From Ensifer adhaerens (GTDB lineage Bacteria; Pseudomonadota; Alphaproteobacteria; Rhizobiales; Rhizobiaceae): a DNA stretch of 64,000 bases. The stretch spans positions 186,001 to 250,000 of the forward strand of contig NZ_LAZS01000006.1 of assembly GCF_002007205.1 (NCBI RefSeq), given 5' to 3'. Under the pieces are notes generated by a model. The model saw only the letters and a program-made list of their open reading frames with translations, had not been told where the DNA came from and did not search any database. Positions 42,705 through 51,862 of this stretch are shown piece by piece (position 1 is the stretch's first letter; the number at the start of each line of letters is the position of its first letter). Made by a program: the position numbers and the translations under genes.

Positions 42705-45179
42705 TCAGCGGCCACCCGATCGCAACTGCGAGAGCGACATCAGCGTCTCGGCACTGACGCCGCCACCGCCGCCGCCGGTGAGGATAGCAAGACCGGCCGA
42801 GACATCCGTGTTGTTTTCGACGTCATAGAGCGCCGTGAAGCGCTGCAGGAGCTTTTCGAGCTGCCCGGGCTCCTGCAGCTCCTTGATGTTGACGGTGCGC
42901 TCGATATAGGCCGCCTGCGCTTCGATCTTGGCGTTCTGCAGGCCTTCCGGCATGCTGTAGGCCGTCTTGATGACCTCGGACAAGGCGCGGTCGGCCAGGA
43001 TGTCGTAGGCCGTATTGATTTCCGGGGCCTTGCGCTTGAAGTAGAGCGCCAGGCGAACGCCGCCGTTATCGGCGCCTTCCTTCTCCTCGAGCGACTGGTT
43101 GAGGAACAGATCTACCGTGGTGATGAGACCGCGGCGGGTCTGGATCTGCCCTGCCTCGCCCCGGACGATCTTGCCCTCCTTGTCGAAATTGAAGGAAGCG
43201 ACGATCTCGCGATACTTCAGCCCGTTCGGATCCTTGTTGATGAAGCTCTTCGGATCGTCGAGGTCCGACGTAAACATATCCCTGAGATAATCGGTCTTGA
43301 CCGTCGCCGGATCGATGCCCGAGCCGACAAGAACAAGGTCGACCAGCCGCCGGTTTTTGAGGAAGTCATCCAGCGTTTCGATCTTTGCGATCTCGGCGGT
43401 GTAATATTTGGCTTCGTCCTGGGCCTTTTCCTTGGCGACCTTCTTCTCCTCGTCCGTGCCGAAGCGGGACTTGGCGATGATATAATCCCTCGCCGTGCTC
43501 ATGATGTCGGCGTCGCTTTGTGCGAGCTTCGGCGCGCCGAGCGTTCCGTCCGGATTGAAGTTGAATGCCTTCACGAGCTTGACGTAGCGCTCGTCGCGCA
43601 GCGTGTTGGCGTAGCTCCTGGGATCGTTGAGATCGCTGGTCAGGATGCGCTTCAGTTCGCGCGCGCTCAGGTCCTCGCCTTCGAGCCCGAAGGCGCTCAG
43701 CGTGAATTCCAGTACGCCCTTGTCGGCGAGCAGCTTGTCGACCGACTCCATCGAATTGACCAGAAGCTTGAATCTCCTGACCACGGCTTCGTCTTCGGCA
43801 TCGCCCTTGTCGTTGTAGCGCACCATGTAGCTGTCGGACGTCTTCTTCAACTGATCGGCGTCCTGGGCCGTCTTGCCCGGCTGCAGCGTGCCGTCAGGCT
43901 GGAAGTTGAAAGCCTTGTGCAGTTCCTTAAAGGCGGCATTGTACTCGCCGCCCTGTGTGTTGACGTAGCTGTTCGGGTCGTTGATGTCACTCGTGAGGAT
44001 GTTTTCAATCGTCGACGGCATCGTCGTCGATGCCTTGAGACCGAAGGCCGTGACGATGTAATTGAACAGCCGGGTTTCGCTTGTCAGCTCGGCGATGGTG
44101 GTGATGCCGGCGATCTTCTGTTCGTAGTATTCCTTGTTGAGCAGCGCCCCGGCGCCCGTCAGGCGCGCGCCCCCCAATGGCGTCTCCCCGGGTTTCTTGA
44201 AGACGTAGATATTGTTGAGTTCCGTCTTCTTTGCGTCGCTGATCGCCTTCCCGCCAGCCGGCACGCTACCGTCGGGGTTGAAGTTGAAGAAATTCTTCAT
44301 GGCGATATAGGTGTCGAGATTGCGGATGCGTCCGTTCAGCGTGTTCAATTCCTGTCCGAGCGACGTCATCAGCGCCGGCGCCTGGTCGCGTGGCGGCAGC
44401 TTGGCATCGAGATCGGCGACGATCGCGTTCTGTTCGTCGATCTTCGCCTGAATCGCCGGCTTGTCGGCAGCGGGCGCCGCCGCCAGTTCGGCGGTCAGCT
44501 TGTCGATCGCCCCGAGAGTCTTGATCCGCGTGTCGAGATCCGTATACAGCTTGAGCGCTTCATCCCGTCTCGTCGCTGCGGCGAGCCTGGCGTTGCCCAG
44601 GTCCGCAGAACTGGTGGTCAGCCCGTCGCGAACTTCCGTGTAGTTGAATGTCTTCGGGTCCAGGTCGAAAACCGTAAACGCAAACGAGCGCAGCCTTTCG
44701 TTGCCGAGGAATTGATCGACATCGGTGACGAGGTCCATGGCCGCGCCAAAATAGGCCATCTCGCCCCGCATGACCGTGTCGAGACTGGCGATGCGCTCGT
44801 TGTAGAGACCGATCAGTGCATCCTGCTGTGCGTTGGTTTGAGCCATCGGCTTCGACGAACTGAAGCTGAAGGCCTGCGCGAAGTTGCGATAGCGTTCATC
44901 GGTGAGACGGTTGGCAAAGCTGTTTTCGTCGGAAAGATCGCTTTCCAGGACCTTGCGCATGAAGGCCTTGGCATAGGTCATGTCCTCGAGGCCATGCGCC
45001 TTCATCGCGTAGGAGTAGAGACGATAGTCGCCCAGAAACTCCTCGACAGTTTTCACGTTGCCGATGTTCTCTTTATAATACTCGGCTTCACGGGCGATCT
45101 GCGGCTGCTGGGCGACGCGGTTTAGGCTGCTCCTCATGTCCCGCGTAATGCGACTGTAGTCGAGATAGGTCGATACCAT
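42705..45179 (-). CDS. DUF1217 repeat protein, flagellum-associated in rhizobia
   Basis: An 824-residue soluble protein made of about five copies of a 100-130-residue DUF1217 unit. Each unit shows a helix (EYYKENIGNVKTVEEFL), RLxxYxxxAFGLE, a hallmark turn such as ILTSDLNDPRSYANTL or MFTSDLDDPKSFIN, and a closing KAFNFNPDGTL. DUF1217 proteins in Rhizobiales are encoded mostly in or near flagellar clusters and the family includes short (about 280 aa) forms; this one is far longer. No flagellar genes are adjacent. Units differ in spacing and sequence, so they are old duplications. No signal peptide. Confidence 0.85.
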   Translation of the reverse strand: MVSTYLDYSRITRDMRSSLNRVAQQPQIAREAEYYKENIGNVKTVEEFLGDYRLYSYAMKAHGLEDMTYAKAFMRKVLESDLSDENSFANRLTDERYRNFAQAFSFSSSKPMAQTNAQQDALIGLYNERIASLDTVMRGEMAYFGAAMDLVTDVDQFLGNERLRSFAFTVFDLDPKTFNYTEVRDGLTTSSADLGNARLAAATRRDEALKLYTDLDTRIKTLGAIDKLTAELAAAPAADKPAIQAKIDEQNAIVADLDAKLPPRDQAPALMTSLGQELNTLNGRIRNLDTYIAMKNFFNFNPDGSVPAGGKAISDAKKTELNNIYVFKKPGETPLGGARLTGAGALLNKEYYEQKIAGITTIAELTSETRLFNYIVTAFGLKASTTMPSTIENILTSDINDPNSYVNTQGGEYNAAFKELHKAFNFQPDGTLQPGKTAQDADQLKKTSDSYMVRYNDKGDAEDEAVVRRFKLLVNSMESVDKLLADKGVLEFTLSAFGLEGEDLSARELKRILTSDLNDPRSYANTLRDERYVKLVKAFNFNPDGTLGAPKLAQSDADIMSTARDYIIAKSRFGTDEEKKVAKEKAQDEAKYYTAEIAKIETLDDFLKNRRLVDLVLVGSGIDPATVKTDYLRDMFTSDLDDPKSFINKDPNGLKYREIVASFNFDKEGKIVRGEAGQIQTRRGLITTVDLFLNQSLEEKEGADNGGVRLALYFKRKAPEINTAYDILADRALSEVIKTAYSMPEGLQNAKIEAQAAYIERTVNIKELQEPGQLEKLLQRFTALYDVENNTDVSAGLAILTGGGGGGVSAETLMSLSQLRSGGR

Positions 45180-45522
45180 GCCCTGGCGCCTCGTCGGTTA
45201 CCCAAGGGGAAAGGCCGGACCCGATCCCCGAAACAGAATTCTGACGCGTCATGATTGCAGGAGTGGCTTGCGTGTGGCTTTTGCCAGCAACCCGAGCGTC
45301 AGCGCAGTTGCGCCTGATCGGAACGAACCCGCCGGCGGCGTTGACGAAACGGAAACCCTGACCGGTCGGCTTTTGCTAACCATCGAAAAACGCAAAGTTT
45401 TCTTAACCGCGAATTTTAAGTCGTTCGGAAAGGGCGCCGCCTATTCTCCCGCACATAGAGGACGAAAAGTCCCGACGAGAAGACCGGAAACCGGCTCTCA
45501 AGGAAAAACAAGGGCGATTGAA
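45180..45522. other. intergenic region between DUF1217 gene and DUF6101-like gene
   Basis: 343 bp holding promoters of two divergent genes. An AT-rich stretch with GCTAACCATCG and AAAACGCAAAGTTTTC lies at about 45375-45402. No gene, hairpin terminator or recognised operator is seen. Confidence 0.45.
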
Positions 45523-46089
45523 ATGCGCAACACACTCTCTCAACCCGCATGGGTCGAAAACACGCTCCGTCTTGATCCGCAGCGCTTTCCACAGCAGGCA
45601 AGCTACGCGTTGCGTGGTCACACGGGTAATGTCACGATCAGCCTGGACGAGCGTGGCGCAGTTCTGCGCAAGGTGCTACCATCGAGCGGCCTGCCGCTTT
45701 CGATCGCACTGCCGGCGCGGGCATTCAAGGGGGTCGCGGCTCGCGCGATCGATCACGGCGACGGAGACGTTACAGTGACGCTGGAACTTCATCACGACGA
45801 CCCGGACCTCTGCGTCCCGCTGCTCGTCGCACACGACCTGTCCGACATCGCGGCCGACTGGCGCGCCTGGGCAGAAGCTTACCGCATTCCGATGCTGATG
45901 GTCGAAGCGGATGGCGTGGCAAGGCCGCTCGAAGAACACCTCGGCGACGTGCGCACGGCGCCCGTCAAGCCGCGCCGCCGCCATTCCTTCTTCGCAGAGC
46001 GCCGGCCGCGCTTCCTCGTGCGCCGCTCCACCGGCACGCTTGGCGTTCACATGAAGATCGACGGCCGCGAAATCATCGCCCGCAGCTAA
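45523..46089 (+). CDS. DUF6101-like hypothetical protein
   Basis: A 188-residue soluble protein. I recognise similarity to an alphaproteobacterial family I remember as DUF6101, often beside ubiA. Visible features are a beta-rich N-terminal half (YALRGHTGNVTISLDERGAV, GDVTVTLELHHDDPDL) and a basic C-terminal half (KPRRRHSFFAERRPRFLVRR). No catalytic motif. The ATG at 45523 follows AAGGG. It ends 21 nt before a 13-bp terminator hairpin. Divergent from the DUF1217 gene and followed by ubiA on the other strand. Confidence 0.72.
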   Translation: MRNTLSQPAWVENTLRLDPQRFPQQASYALRGHTGNVTISLDERGAVLRKVLPSSGLPLSIALPARAFKGVAARAIDHGDGDVTVTLELHHDDPDLCVPLLVAHDLSDIAADWRAWAEAYRIPMLMVEADGVARPLEEHLGDVRTAPVKPRRRHSFFAERRPRFLVRRSTGTLGVHMKIDGREIIARS

Positions 46090-46110
46090 TTCCCAAGCAT
46101 ACCTCCAGCA

Positions 46111-46150
46111 CAACAGCCGGCCGTTCCCTGCGGCCGGCTGTTGGCGTTTG
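46111..46150 (+). terminator. rho-independent terminator after the DUF6101-like gene
   Basis: CAACAGCCGGCCG (46111-46123) pairs perfectly with CGGCCGGCTGTTG (46131-46143), a 13-bp stem with a 7-nt loop, followed by GCGTTTG. Confidence 0.75.
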
Positions 46151-46337
46151 GCACGCCGGCGCCAGATCTGTCGCAGAAGCCATGCCTGGCGTATCGCGCA
46201 TTACCTTCGCGCTCTCGTGCCATTGGGGCTGCAAGCTTCCCGGAGAATTATCGGGATGTTCCCACGGAAACAGCCGCATCGCCTTCTTCGTGCCATATCG
46301 GGTTCATAGCCAAGACCACGAAGAAGGAGAAACCCGA

Positions 46338-46442
46338 TGCGCAAGCACATCGCCTCAGCCGTTGCCGCCGTCCTGTCCAGCTTCCGTGCACGTCACGAGG
46401 CGAAGAAGCGCAAGGCCGCTCGCGAGATCAGCTGGGCCTGAG
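46338..46442 (+). CDS. small basic protein, 34 residues, unknown
   Basis: ATG at 46338 preceded at 8 nt by a consensus AAGGAG (46324-46329), giving MRKHIASAVAAVLSSF followed by a strongly basic helix (RARHEAKKRKAAREISWA) and TGA. The start context is among the best in the window, and a terminator hairpin follows about 50 nt later. The first half is hydrophobic and amphipathic, the second positively charged, which suits a small membrane- or nucleic-acid-associated peptide. I do not know a family for it. Confidence 0.6.
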
Positions 46443-46489
46443 CCTTCGCGGCCCGCCAAGGGCGACACCGACGGTATAGCATGAAGACG

Positions 46490-46516
46490 ATCCTCCGCCG
46501 CGACGGAGGATTTTTC
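46490..46516. terminator. rho-independent terminator after the small basic protein gene, overlapping ubiA 3' end
   Basis: TCCTCCG and CGGAGGA flank CCGCGA (about 46492-46511) and are followed by TTTTTC on the plus strand. It ends the small-protein transcript and touches the 3' end of ubiA. Confidence 0.8.
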
Positions 46517-47474
46517 ATATCAGGCGCAGCACAAGCGCCAGCACGAGCCCGCCAAAGATAATCAGACCGACGATGCCGTTGAACTTGAACAGCGCCAGGC
46601 ACTGCGCGGGATCGTGGATGTTCAACACGAGGATCTGATAGGTCAGCATCGCGGCTGCAATCAGAAGGCCGAGATAGGCAACGGCCCCTGCCCCGGCTGC
46701 AAGAAACGACAAAAGGACGAGCAGCGTCGCAATGCCGTAGAGGCCTATCAGCCATGGCCGCGGATTTTCCCCGAACCGACGCGCCGTCGAGCGCACGCCG
46801 ATCAACTCGTCATCCTCCTTGTCCTGGTAGGCATAGATCGTGTCGTAACCGATCGTCCAGGCGATGGCCGCGCCGTAGAGCGGAACGGCGGCAAGCGACA
46901 GCGTGCCGAATTCGGCGGCCCATCCCATCAACGCCCCCCAGGAAAAGGCGAGCCCCAGGAAGAACTGCGGCCAATCGGTGAACCGCTTGGCGAAGGGATA
47001 GATCGCGACGATTGCCAGCGACAGGATGCCGAGCACGATCGAGAAAGTGTTGAACTGCAGCAGCACGACGAGCCCGACGAGCGCCTGAAGCACCATGAAC
47101 ACCTTGGCCTGCAAGCGCGAGACGCGGCCCGACGGCAGCGGCCGCGAGCGCGTGCGGGCCACTTCCATATCGATGTCGTGATCGACGATGTCGTTGTAGG
47201 TGCAGCCAGCGCCGCGCATGGCGATGGCGCCGACAGTGAACAGGAAACAATGGAACAGCAAGCGGCCGAACGAGAAGGTACCGGCGCTTGCCGCCGCACC
47301 CGACGCCAGAGCCACGGACCAGAGGCAGGGCAACAGCAGCAGTTGCCATCCGATCGGGCGGTCCCAGCGGGCAAGCTGCGCATAGGGCCAAAGCGCCCGC
47401 GGCAGCACGCGATAGACCCAATTGTTGGACGGCGCGTCCTGAACGCGGCCGGAATCGGCAGAGATTGTGTTCAT
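46515..47474 (-). CDS. ubiA: 4-hydroxybenzoate polyprenyltransferase
   Basis: A 319-residue membrane prenyltransferase attaching the polyprenyl tail to 4-hydroxybenzoate in ubiquinone synthesis. The first Asp-rich prenyl-diphosphate motif is NDIVDHDIDMEVARTRSRPL, the second YDTIYAYQDKEDDELIGVRS; seven to nine hydrophobic helices are evident (QLLLLPCLWSVALASG, FMVLQALVGLVVLLQF). The N-terminal WDRPIGW segment is typical of UbiA. AGGG precedes the ATG. The product feeds the quinone pool of the inner membrane. Confidence 0.95.
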   Translation of the reverse strand: MNTISADSGRVQDAPSNNWVYRVLPRALWPYAQLARWDRPIGWQLLLLPCLWSVALASGAAASAGTFSFGRLLFHCFLFTVGAIAMRGAGCTYNDIVDHDIDMEVARTRSRPLPSGRVSRLQAKVFMVLQALVGLVVLLQFNTFSIVLGILSLAIVAIYPFAKRFTDWPQFFLGLAFSWGALMGWAAEFGTLSLAAVPLYGAAIAWTIGYDTIYAYQDKEDDELIGVRSTARRFGENPRPWLIGLYGIATLLVLLSFLAAGAGAVAYLGLLIAAAMLTYQILVLNIHDPAQCLALFKFNGIVGLIIFGGLVLALVLRLI

Positions 47475-47548
47475 ATCCCTGTTTGACCCCGCAGGCCCGG
47501 CCGGTCAAGCGGCGAGATCGCCGCAGACCGTGGGGGCCAAGCGCCAAA

Positions 47549-48355
47549 TCAGGGGAGTGTGAAGTCGAAGCGGTAGGTGGCCGACAGCCCGACGAGAACC
47601 TGGTTGCGGCTGCCGCGCTCGCGAACGAGGCTGGAATCGGCCGCCGGGCCAAGCAGGCGCTTGTACTCGGCATAAGCGCTCGTCTCGAGCTTTTCCGTCG
47701 CCTGCCAGGTGATCGCGGCACCGACGCCGGCGGAGCCGATGCCGCCATGCGGCGAGTATTCGTTGAGGCCCGAGGCTGCAGCCTCGCGGCCATTCACGCC
47801 GTAATAGGCCGTGTAGTAGCCGCTGGTAGCCGCCGATAGGCGCGGGCCGCCGGAAATGCGCACATTGCTGCTGACGTCGGTGAAGGCGTCCGCCGCAACG
47901 TCGGCAACGACGCCGTGATGGCTGCGAATGCCCTGTCGAACCTCGGCGCGCACACGCAACCAGTCGGTCGGATAGACCTCGGCAAAGCCGCCGGCTTCGC
48001 CGCCGAACTTGACCGGATCAAGTCCCTTGAGATCGCTGGACGTGCCGGCATCGCGCTCGAAAATCAGCTTGCCGACGAGACCGGCGCGGAAGCTGCCCTG
48101 GTCGACCAGCGCATAGGACATGTTGTCGTTGCGCGAGGAGAAGCGGACCGTGCTGCCAGCTTTTCCGAGCGAGATCAGCGGCGCCGCCTGGAACATGCGC
48201 TTGGAAGCGCCTTCGTATTTCGGGCCGTAGAAGCCGGTGGCACCGACCTTCAGATACCAGTCACCGGACCAGAAATGTTGGCCGTCGCCGGCGGAGGCGG
48301 CATTTGCCGACAGCAAAAGGGTTCCAGAAAGGAGAACAAGAGAACGGATACGCAA
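47549..48355 (-). CDS. MipA/OmpV family outer membrane protein
   Basis: A 268-residue exported beta-barrel. Signal peptide about 1-22 (LVLLSGTLLLSANAASA); a typical MipA opening (DWYLKVGATGFYGPKYEGA), alternating amphipathic strands throughout, and a C-terminal aromatic strand ending (LVGLSATYRFDFTLP), as used by the outer-membrane assembly machinery. MipA is a scaffold for murein-synthesising machinery in E. coli; other members are porin-like. The start is a TTG at 48355 with GGAG 8 nt upstream. Confidence 0.88.
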   Translation of the reverse strand: MRIRSLVLLSGTLLLSANAASAGDGQHFWSGDWYLKVGATGFYGPKYEGASKRMFQAAPLISLGKAGSTVRFSSRNDNMSYALVDQGSFRAGLVGKLIFERDAGTSSDLKGLDPVKFGGEAGGFAEVYPTDWLRVRAEVRQGIRSHHGVVADVAADAFTDVSSNVRISGGPRLSAATSGYYTAYYGVNGREAAASGLNEYSPHGGIGSAGVGAAITWQATEKLETSAYAEYKRLLGPAADSSLVRERGSRNQVLVGLSATYRFDFTLP

Positions 48356-48527
48356 GAAACAACTCCGGAAGAATCATTCGCCGGGGCGAAGTTTTGAACG
48401 TGCCGACAGGCCGAGGGAGGGCAATGGACTGGAACGGCACAGGGCGACTTATTGCGGCTTGTTCCTACGATTCCGTTAACCAGGTCAATTCAGCGTTCCT
48501 TTGCCATACCCGGTTGCCCGGCGCGGA

Positions 48528-49343
48528 TCACTGGCCGAGATAGGTCTTCAGATAGACGCTCGGCGGGCTTCCGAGCATGCGGCGAAACATCGTCGTAAAG
48601 GCAGCAACGTTCTCATAGCCGGCATCGAGCGCAACGTTGATGATCGGCTCGCCGTCGGCCAGAAGCGGCAGCGAGGCGAAGATGCAGGCCTGCTGGCGCC
48701 AGGTGACGAAACTGACGCCCGTCTCGTTGCGAAACAGCCGCGTGAACGACCGCCGGCTAAGGCTGAGCCTGTCCGCCCATTGATCGATGCTCGCCGCCGC
48801 CGAGGGCCTCTGCAGGAACTGGCGGCAGAGCGCCGCCAGCCGCTCGTCGCGCGGAAACGGCAAGCCGAGCGGCCGCTCCTTCAGCCGCCCGATTTCTTCC
48901 AGCAGCAGATCGGTGACCAGTTGTTCGCGCCGCTCTGACATCGTCTCGTTTTCGACGCTGACGAGCGCATCGACGAGGCTGCCGGCAAGCGGGTTGATTT
49001 CCATCACCATCGGCCGTTCGGCGCGCAACAGATCCGGGGCGAAATAGATCGAGTGCATGCGCACGTCGCTGATCATCTCGGCAGAATGTTCCATGCCCGC
49101 CGGGATCAGCAGGGCGTGACCGGGCGGAACCATCCAGCGTCCGCGCTCGGTGCGCATCAGTACAACGCCGCCGCGCGCCCACCAGAGCTGGGTGCGGGTG
49201 TGTTTGTGGAACGGCACCAGAAGGCCGGCATTGTAGTCCCGGCCGAGTGCGAGCACCGGGGCGTTTCCCGTCTCGACCCAGTCGAGATTGCGGAAATGGT
49301 CCTCGTCGGGAAGCTGCGGCAGCGGAAATCGGCGGATCGGCAT
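48528..49343 (-). CDS. AraC family transcriptional regulator
   Basis: A 271-residue regulator: N-terminal cupin-like effector domain (LVPFHKHTRTQLWWARGGVVL, PPGHALLIPAGMEHSAEM) and C-terminal double helix-turn-helix of AraC type (IDQWADRLSLSRRSFTRLF, NVALDAGYENVAAFTTMFRRMLGSP). I start at the ATG at 49343; a GTG nine nt upstream is possible. It is divergent from the MFS gene with a 108-bp gap, so it most likely controls that transporter and itself. Confidence 0.9.
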   Translation of the reverse strand: MPIRRFPLPQLPDEDHFRNLDWVETGNAPVLALGRDYNAGLLVPFHKHTRTQLWWARGGVVLMRTERGRWMVPPGHALLIPAGMEHSAEMISDVRMHSIYFAPDLLRAERPMVMEINPLAGSLVDALVSVENETMSERREQLVTDLLLEEIGRLKERPLGLPFPRDERLAALCRQFLQRPSAAASIDQWADRLSLSRRSFTRLFRNETGVSFVTWRQQACIFASLPLLADGEPIINVALDAGYENVAAFTTMFRRMLGSPPSVYLKTYLGQ

Positions 49344-49451
49344 TTGGCCCACTCACGAAAGAATTCGACCAGATCACAAAAGCAGGCCAATCGCAACCTC
49401 AGTACAGATAGCCATGCCGCACACAACCTCCGAGACGGCAAGGAATCACCC

Positions 49452-50648
49452 ATGTCTACCGTGACCTCAACTTCCGGGATCTCCCCGGAGAAGACGGCCT
49501 TCTCCGTCATCCTGGCCGTCAGCTTCTGCCATATGCTGAACGACATCATGCAGTCGCTGCTGACCGCGCTCTATCCGCTGCTGAAAGCGAACTATTCGCT
49601 CGACTTCGTGCAGATCGGCCTTTTGACCTTTACCTTCCAGCTGACGGCATCGATGCTGCAGCCGGCCGTCGGCATCGTTACCGACCGCTGGGCGCTGCCC
49701 TATTCGCTGCCGCTTGCCATGCTGTCGACCTGCAGCGGCCTGATCCTGCTCGCCAACGCCCATGATTTCTGGGTGCTGCTCGTGGCAGCAAGCCTGATCG
49801 GCGTCGGCTCGGCGATCTTCCATCCGGAATCCTCGCGCATCGCCCGGCTCGCCTCCGGCGGCCGCCACGGGCTCGCGCAGTCGCTGTTCCAGGTGGGCGG
49901 CAATGCCGGTAGCGCCATGGGCCCGCTGCTTGCCGCCTTCATCGTCATTCCCTTCGGCCAGGGCAGCCTCAGCTGGTTCTCGATCGTCGCGATCATCGGC
50001 TTCTTCGTGCTCTCCTGGGTCAGCACCTGGTATGTGCGCCATCGCCGCACGACCATGAGCCGCGCAGCGCCGAGCCGCGCCCTGCCGCTGCCGAAGGGCC
50101 GGGTGATGTGGGCCGTTGCCGTGCTCGTGCTTTTGACGGCCACCAAGAACGTCTACATGGCGAGCATCTCCAGCTACTTCACCTTCTTCGTCATCGAGAA
50201 GTTCGGTGTCGACGTGCAGCAGGCGCAGCTGATGCTGTTCCTGTTCCTTGGTGCTGCCGCTGCCGGCACTTTCCTCGGCGGTCCGATCGGCGACCGCTAC
50301 GGTGCCCGCTTCGTCATCTGGTTCTCGATCCTCGGCGTCATCCCCTTCGCGCTGATCCTGCCCTATGCGAACCTCTTCTGGACCGGCGTACTCTCCGTCG
50401 TCATCGGCCTGATCTTCTCCTCGGCCTTCTCGGCGATCGTCGTCTTCGCCCAGGAACTGGTGCCGGGCCGCGTCGGACTGATTGCCGGCGTCTTCTTCGG
50501 TTTCGCCTTCGGGTTCGGTGGCATGGGAGCTGCCGTGCTCGGCATCTTTGCCGACCGGCAGGGCATCGAGTTCGTCTATACGATCTGCTCCTATCTGCCG
50601 CTGCTCGGCATCCTCACGATCCTGTTGCCGAAGATTCCGGCGCGATAG
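49452..50648 (+). CDS. MFS efflux transporter (fosmidomycin-resistance Fsr-like)
   Basis: A 398-residue major facilitator with about 12 hydrophobic helices. The early sequence (SFCHMLNDIMQSLLTALYPLL) and PESSRIARLASGGRHGLAQS match the Fsr/YfnC branch of drug/H+ antiporters; the loop GGPIGDRYGAR repeats the MFS motif. It probably exports a small antibiotic-like compound. AAGGA precedes the ATG. It is controlled presumably by the divergent AraC regulator and ends at a strong terminator. Confidence 0.9.
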   Translation: MSTVTSTSGISPEKTAFSVILAVSFCHMLNDIMQSLLTALYPLLKANYSLDFVQIGLLTFTFQLTASMLQPAVGIVTDRWALPYSLPLAMLSTCSGLILLANAHDFWVLLVAASLIGVGSAIFHPESSRIARLASGGRHGLAQSLFQVGGNAGSAMGPLLAAFIVIPFGQGSLSWFSIVAIIGFFVLSWVSTWYVRHRRTTMSRAAPSRALPLPKGRVMWAVAVLVLLTATKNVYMASISSYFTFFVIEKFGVDVQQAQLMLFLFLGAAAAGTFLGGPIGDRYGARFVIWFSILGVIPFALILPYANLFWTGVLSVVIGLIFSSAFSAIVVFAQELVPGRVGLIAGVFFGFAFGFGGMGAAVLGIFADRQGIEFVYTICSYLPLLGILTILLPKIPAR

Positions 50649-50679
50649 CCGATCCGGCAGAAAAACTCAGGAAATCGGA

Positions 50680-50709
50680 CCGGGCGCCGCCCTGCGGCGC
50701 CCGGTTTTC
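50680..50709 (+). terminator. rho-independent terminator after the MFS gene
   Basis: CCGGGCGCCGC (50680-50690) pairs perfectly with GCGGCGCCCGG (50694-50704) around CCT, followed by TTTTC. It insulates the sensor genes downstream. Confidence 0.85.
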
Positions 50710-50821
50710 GTCTGCGCGGCAATCGGCACGCGGCACCCCGGCCACTCGTCGCAGCCCTACGTAATCATTCATCAATTTTTGCGCGCTACGGTCGTCTGCA
50801 GGGCTTGGGCAGGGGTATACA

Positions 50822-51862
50822 ATGCAGGGGCGAACGGCGATTCCGGCCTTACTGGCGACGTTGCTATTCGCAACGGCGGTAAAGGCCGAGACCCTGAACC
50901 TCCTCATCTGGGAATCCTATATCGACCAGAAGATCCTCGACCGCTGGACGTCGATCACCGGCGTCGCGGTGCATCAGGTCTATTACGACAGCGGCGATAC
51001 CCGCGACGAGGTGCTGGCCGATCCGAACAGCCGGGTCGATCTGGTGGTGACCGGCGAAAACAGTGCTGCCCTCTTCGGCCGCAAGGGCGTGCTCGAAAAG
51101 CTCGACGAGAGCAACGTCGCCTCGCTCAGGGACTATGACGAAAGCTGGCGCAAGCGCTGCTCTGGCCGGGGTCTTCCCTATCTCTGGGGCACGATGGGCA
51201 TTCTCTACCGCTCGGATGTCGTGCCCGCAGCGCCGACCTCCTGGCAGGATCTGATGCACCCCGCCCCTGCACTCGCCAAGCATGTGGCCATGTACGACGA
51301 CCACAACGAGGCCTTCGTCGCCCCGTTGATGCTGCTCGGCCAATCGATCAATACCAACGACAGCAGCACGCTGAAGGCCGCCTTCACGCTGATGAAGGAA
51401 CAGGCCCCTTCGGTGCTCACTTACGAATACATCATCAGCGCGATCCAGAACCCTGCAGTCAGCAAAGACATCTACATGGCGCTCGGCTACAGCGGCGACC
51501 AGCACGTCCTGAACGACAAGGTTGGAACGCCGGGCGTGTGGCGCTACGCCGTCCCAAAGGAAGGCACGCTTTCCTGGCTCGACTGCATGTCCGTCGTCGC
51601 CAATTCGCAAAACAAGGATCGGGCGCTGGCGCTGCTCGACTATCTCGGTTCGCCGGGAAGCGCTGCCGCCAACGCGCTCGCGCTCAACATGCCGACGGCA
51701 AGCCGGGCGGCCCACGCACTGCTGCCGGAAGAGGTCCGCTCCGATCCGGCAATCTACCCCTCGCCCGACATTCTGGCCAGGAGCCAGTATCAACAGGAAC
51801 TGTCCACAGAGTCGGTGCAGCTGCGCCGGCGCATCATCAGCACATTGGCGAATTTCCAGTGA
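50822..51862 (+). CDS. PotD/NspS-like polyamine-type periplasmic binding protein
   Basis: A 346-residue exported solute-binding protein (signal peptide about 1-22). It has the polyamine-binder layout: NLLIWESYIDQ (Trp and Tyr spaced as in PotD), GRGLPYLWGTMGILYRSDVV, MYDDHNEAFVAPLMLLGQSI (Asp/Glu that contact amines), LGYSGDQHVL and EGTLSWLDCMSVVANSQN (Trp/Asp). No permease or ATPase gene is nearby. Its stop overlaps the GTG start of the GGDEF/EAL gene, so it is more likely a sensory partner than a transport component, as NspS is for MbaA in Vibrio cholerae. The ligand (spermidine or a related amine) is inferred. Confidence 0.88.
   Translation: MQGRTAIPALLATLLFATAVKAETLNLLIWESYIDQKILDRWTSITGVAVHQVYYDSGDTRDEVLADPNSRVDLVVTGENSAALFGRKGVLEKLDESNVASLRDYDESWRKRCSGRGLPYLWGTMGILYRSDVVPAAPTSWQDLMHPAPALAKHVAMYDDHNEAFVAPLMLLGQSINTNDSSTLKAAFTLMKEQAPSVLTYEYIISAIQNPAVSKDIYMALGYSGDQHVLNDKVGTPGVWRYAVPKEGTLSWLDCMSVVANSQNKDRALALLDYLGSPGSAAANALALNMPTASRAAHALLPEEVRSDPAIYPSPDILARSQYQQELSTESVQLRRRIISTLANFQ

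Noticed and set aside
45300-45335. GGAAC...CGTT near 45306 as an EcfG promoter for the DUF6101-like gene
   Set aside because: The spacer is only 14 bp, outside the 16-17 bp of the consensus.
48528-50648. Antibiotic-resistance cassette (AraC regulator plus efflux pump)
   Set aside because: This is a common chromosomal regulator-transporter pair with no transposon or integron signs.
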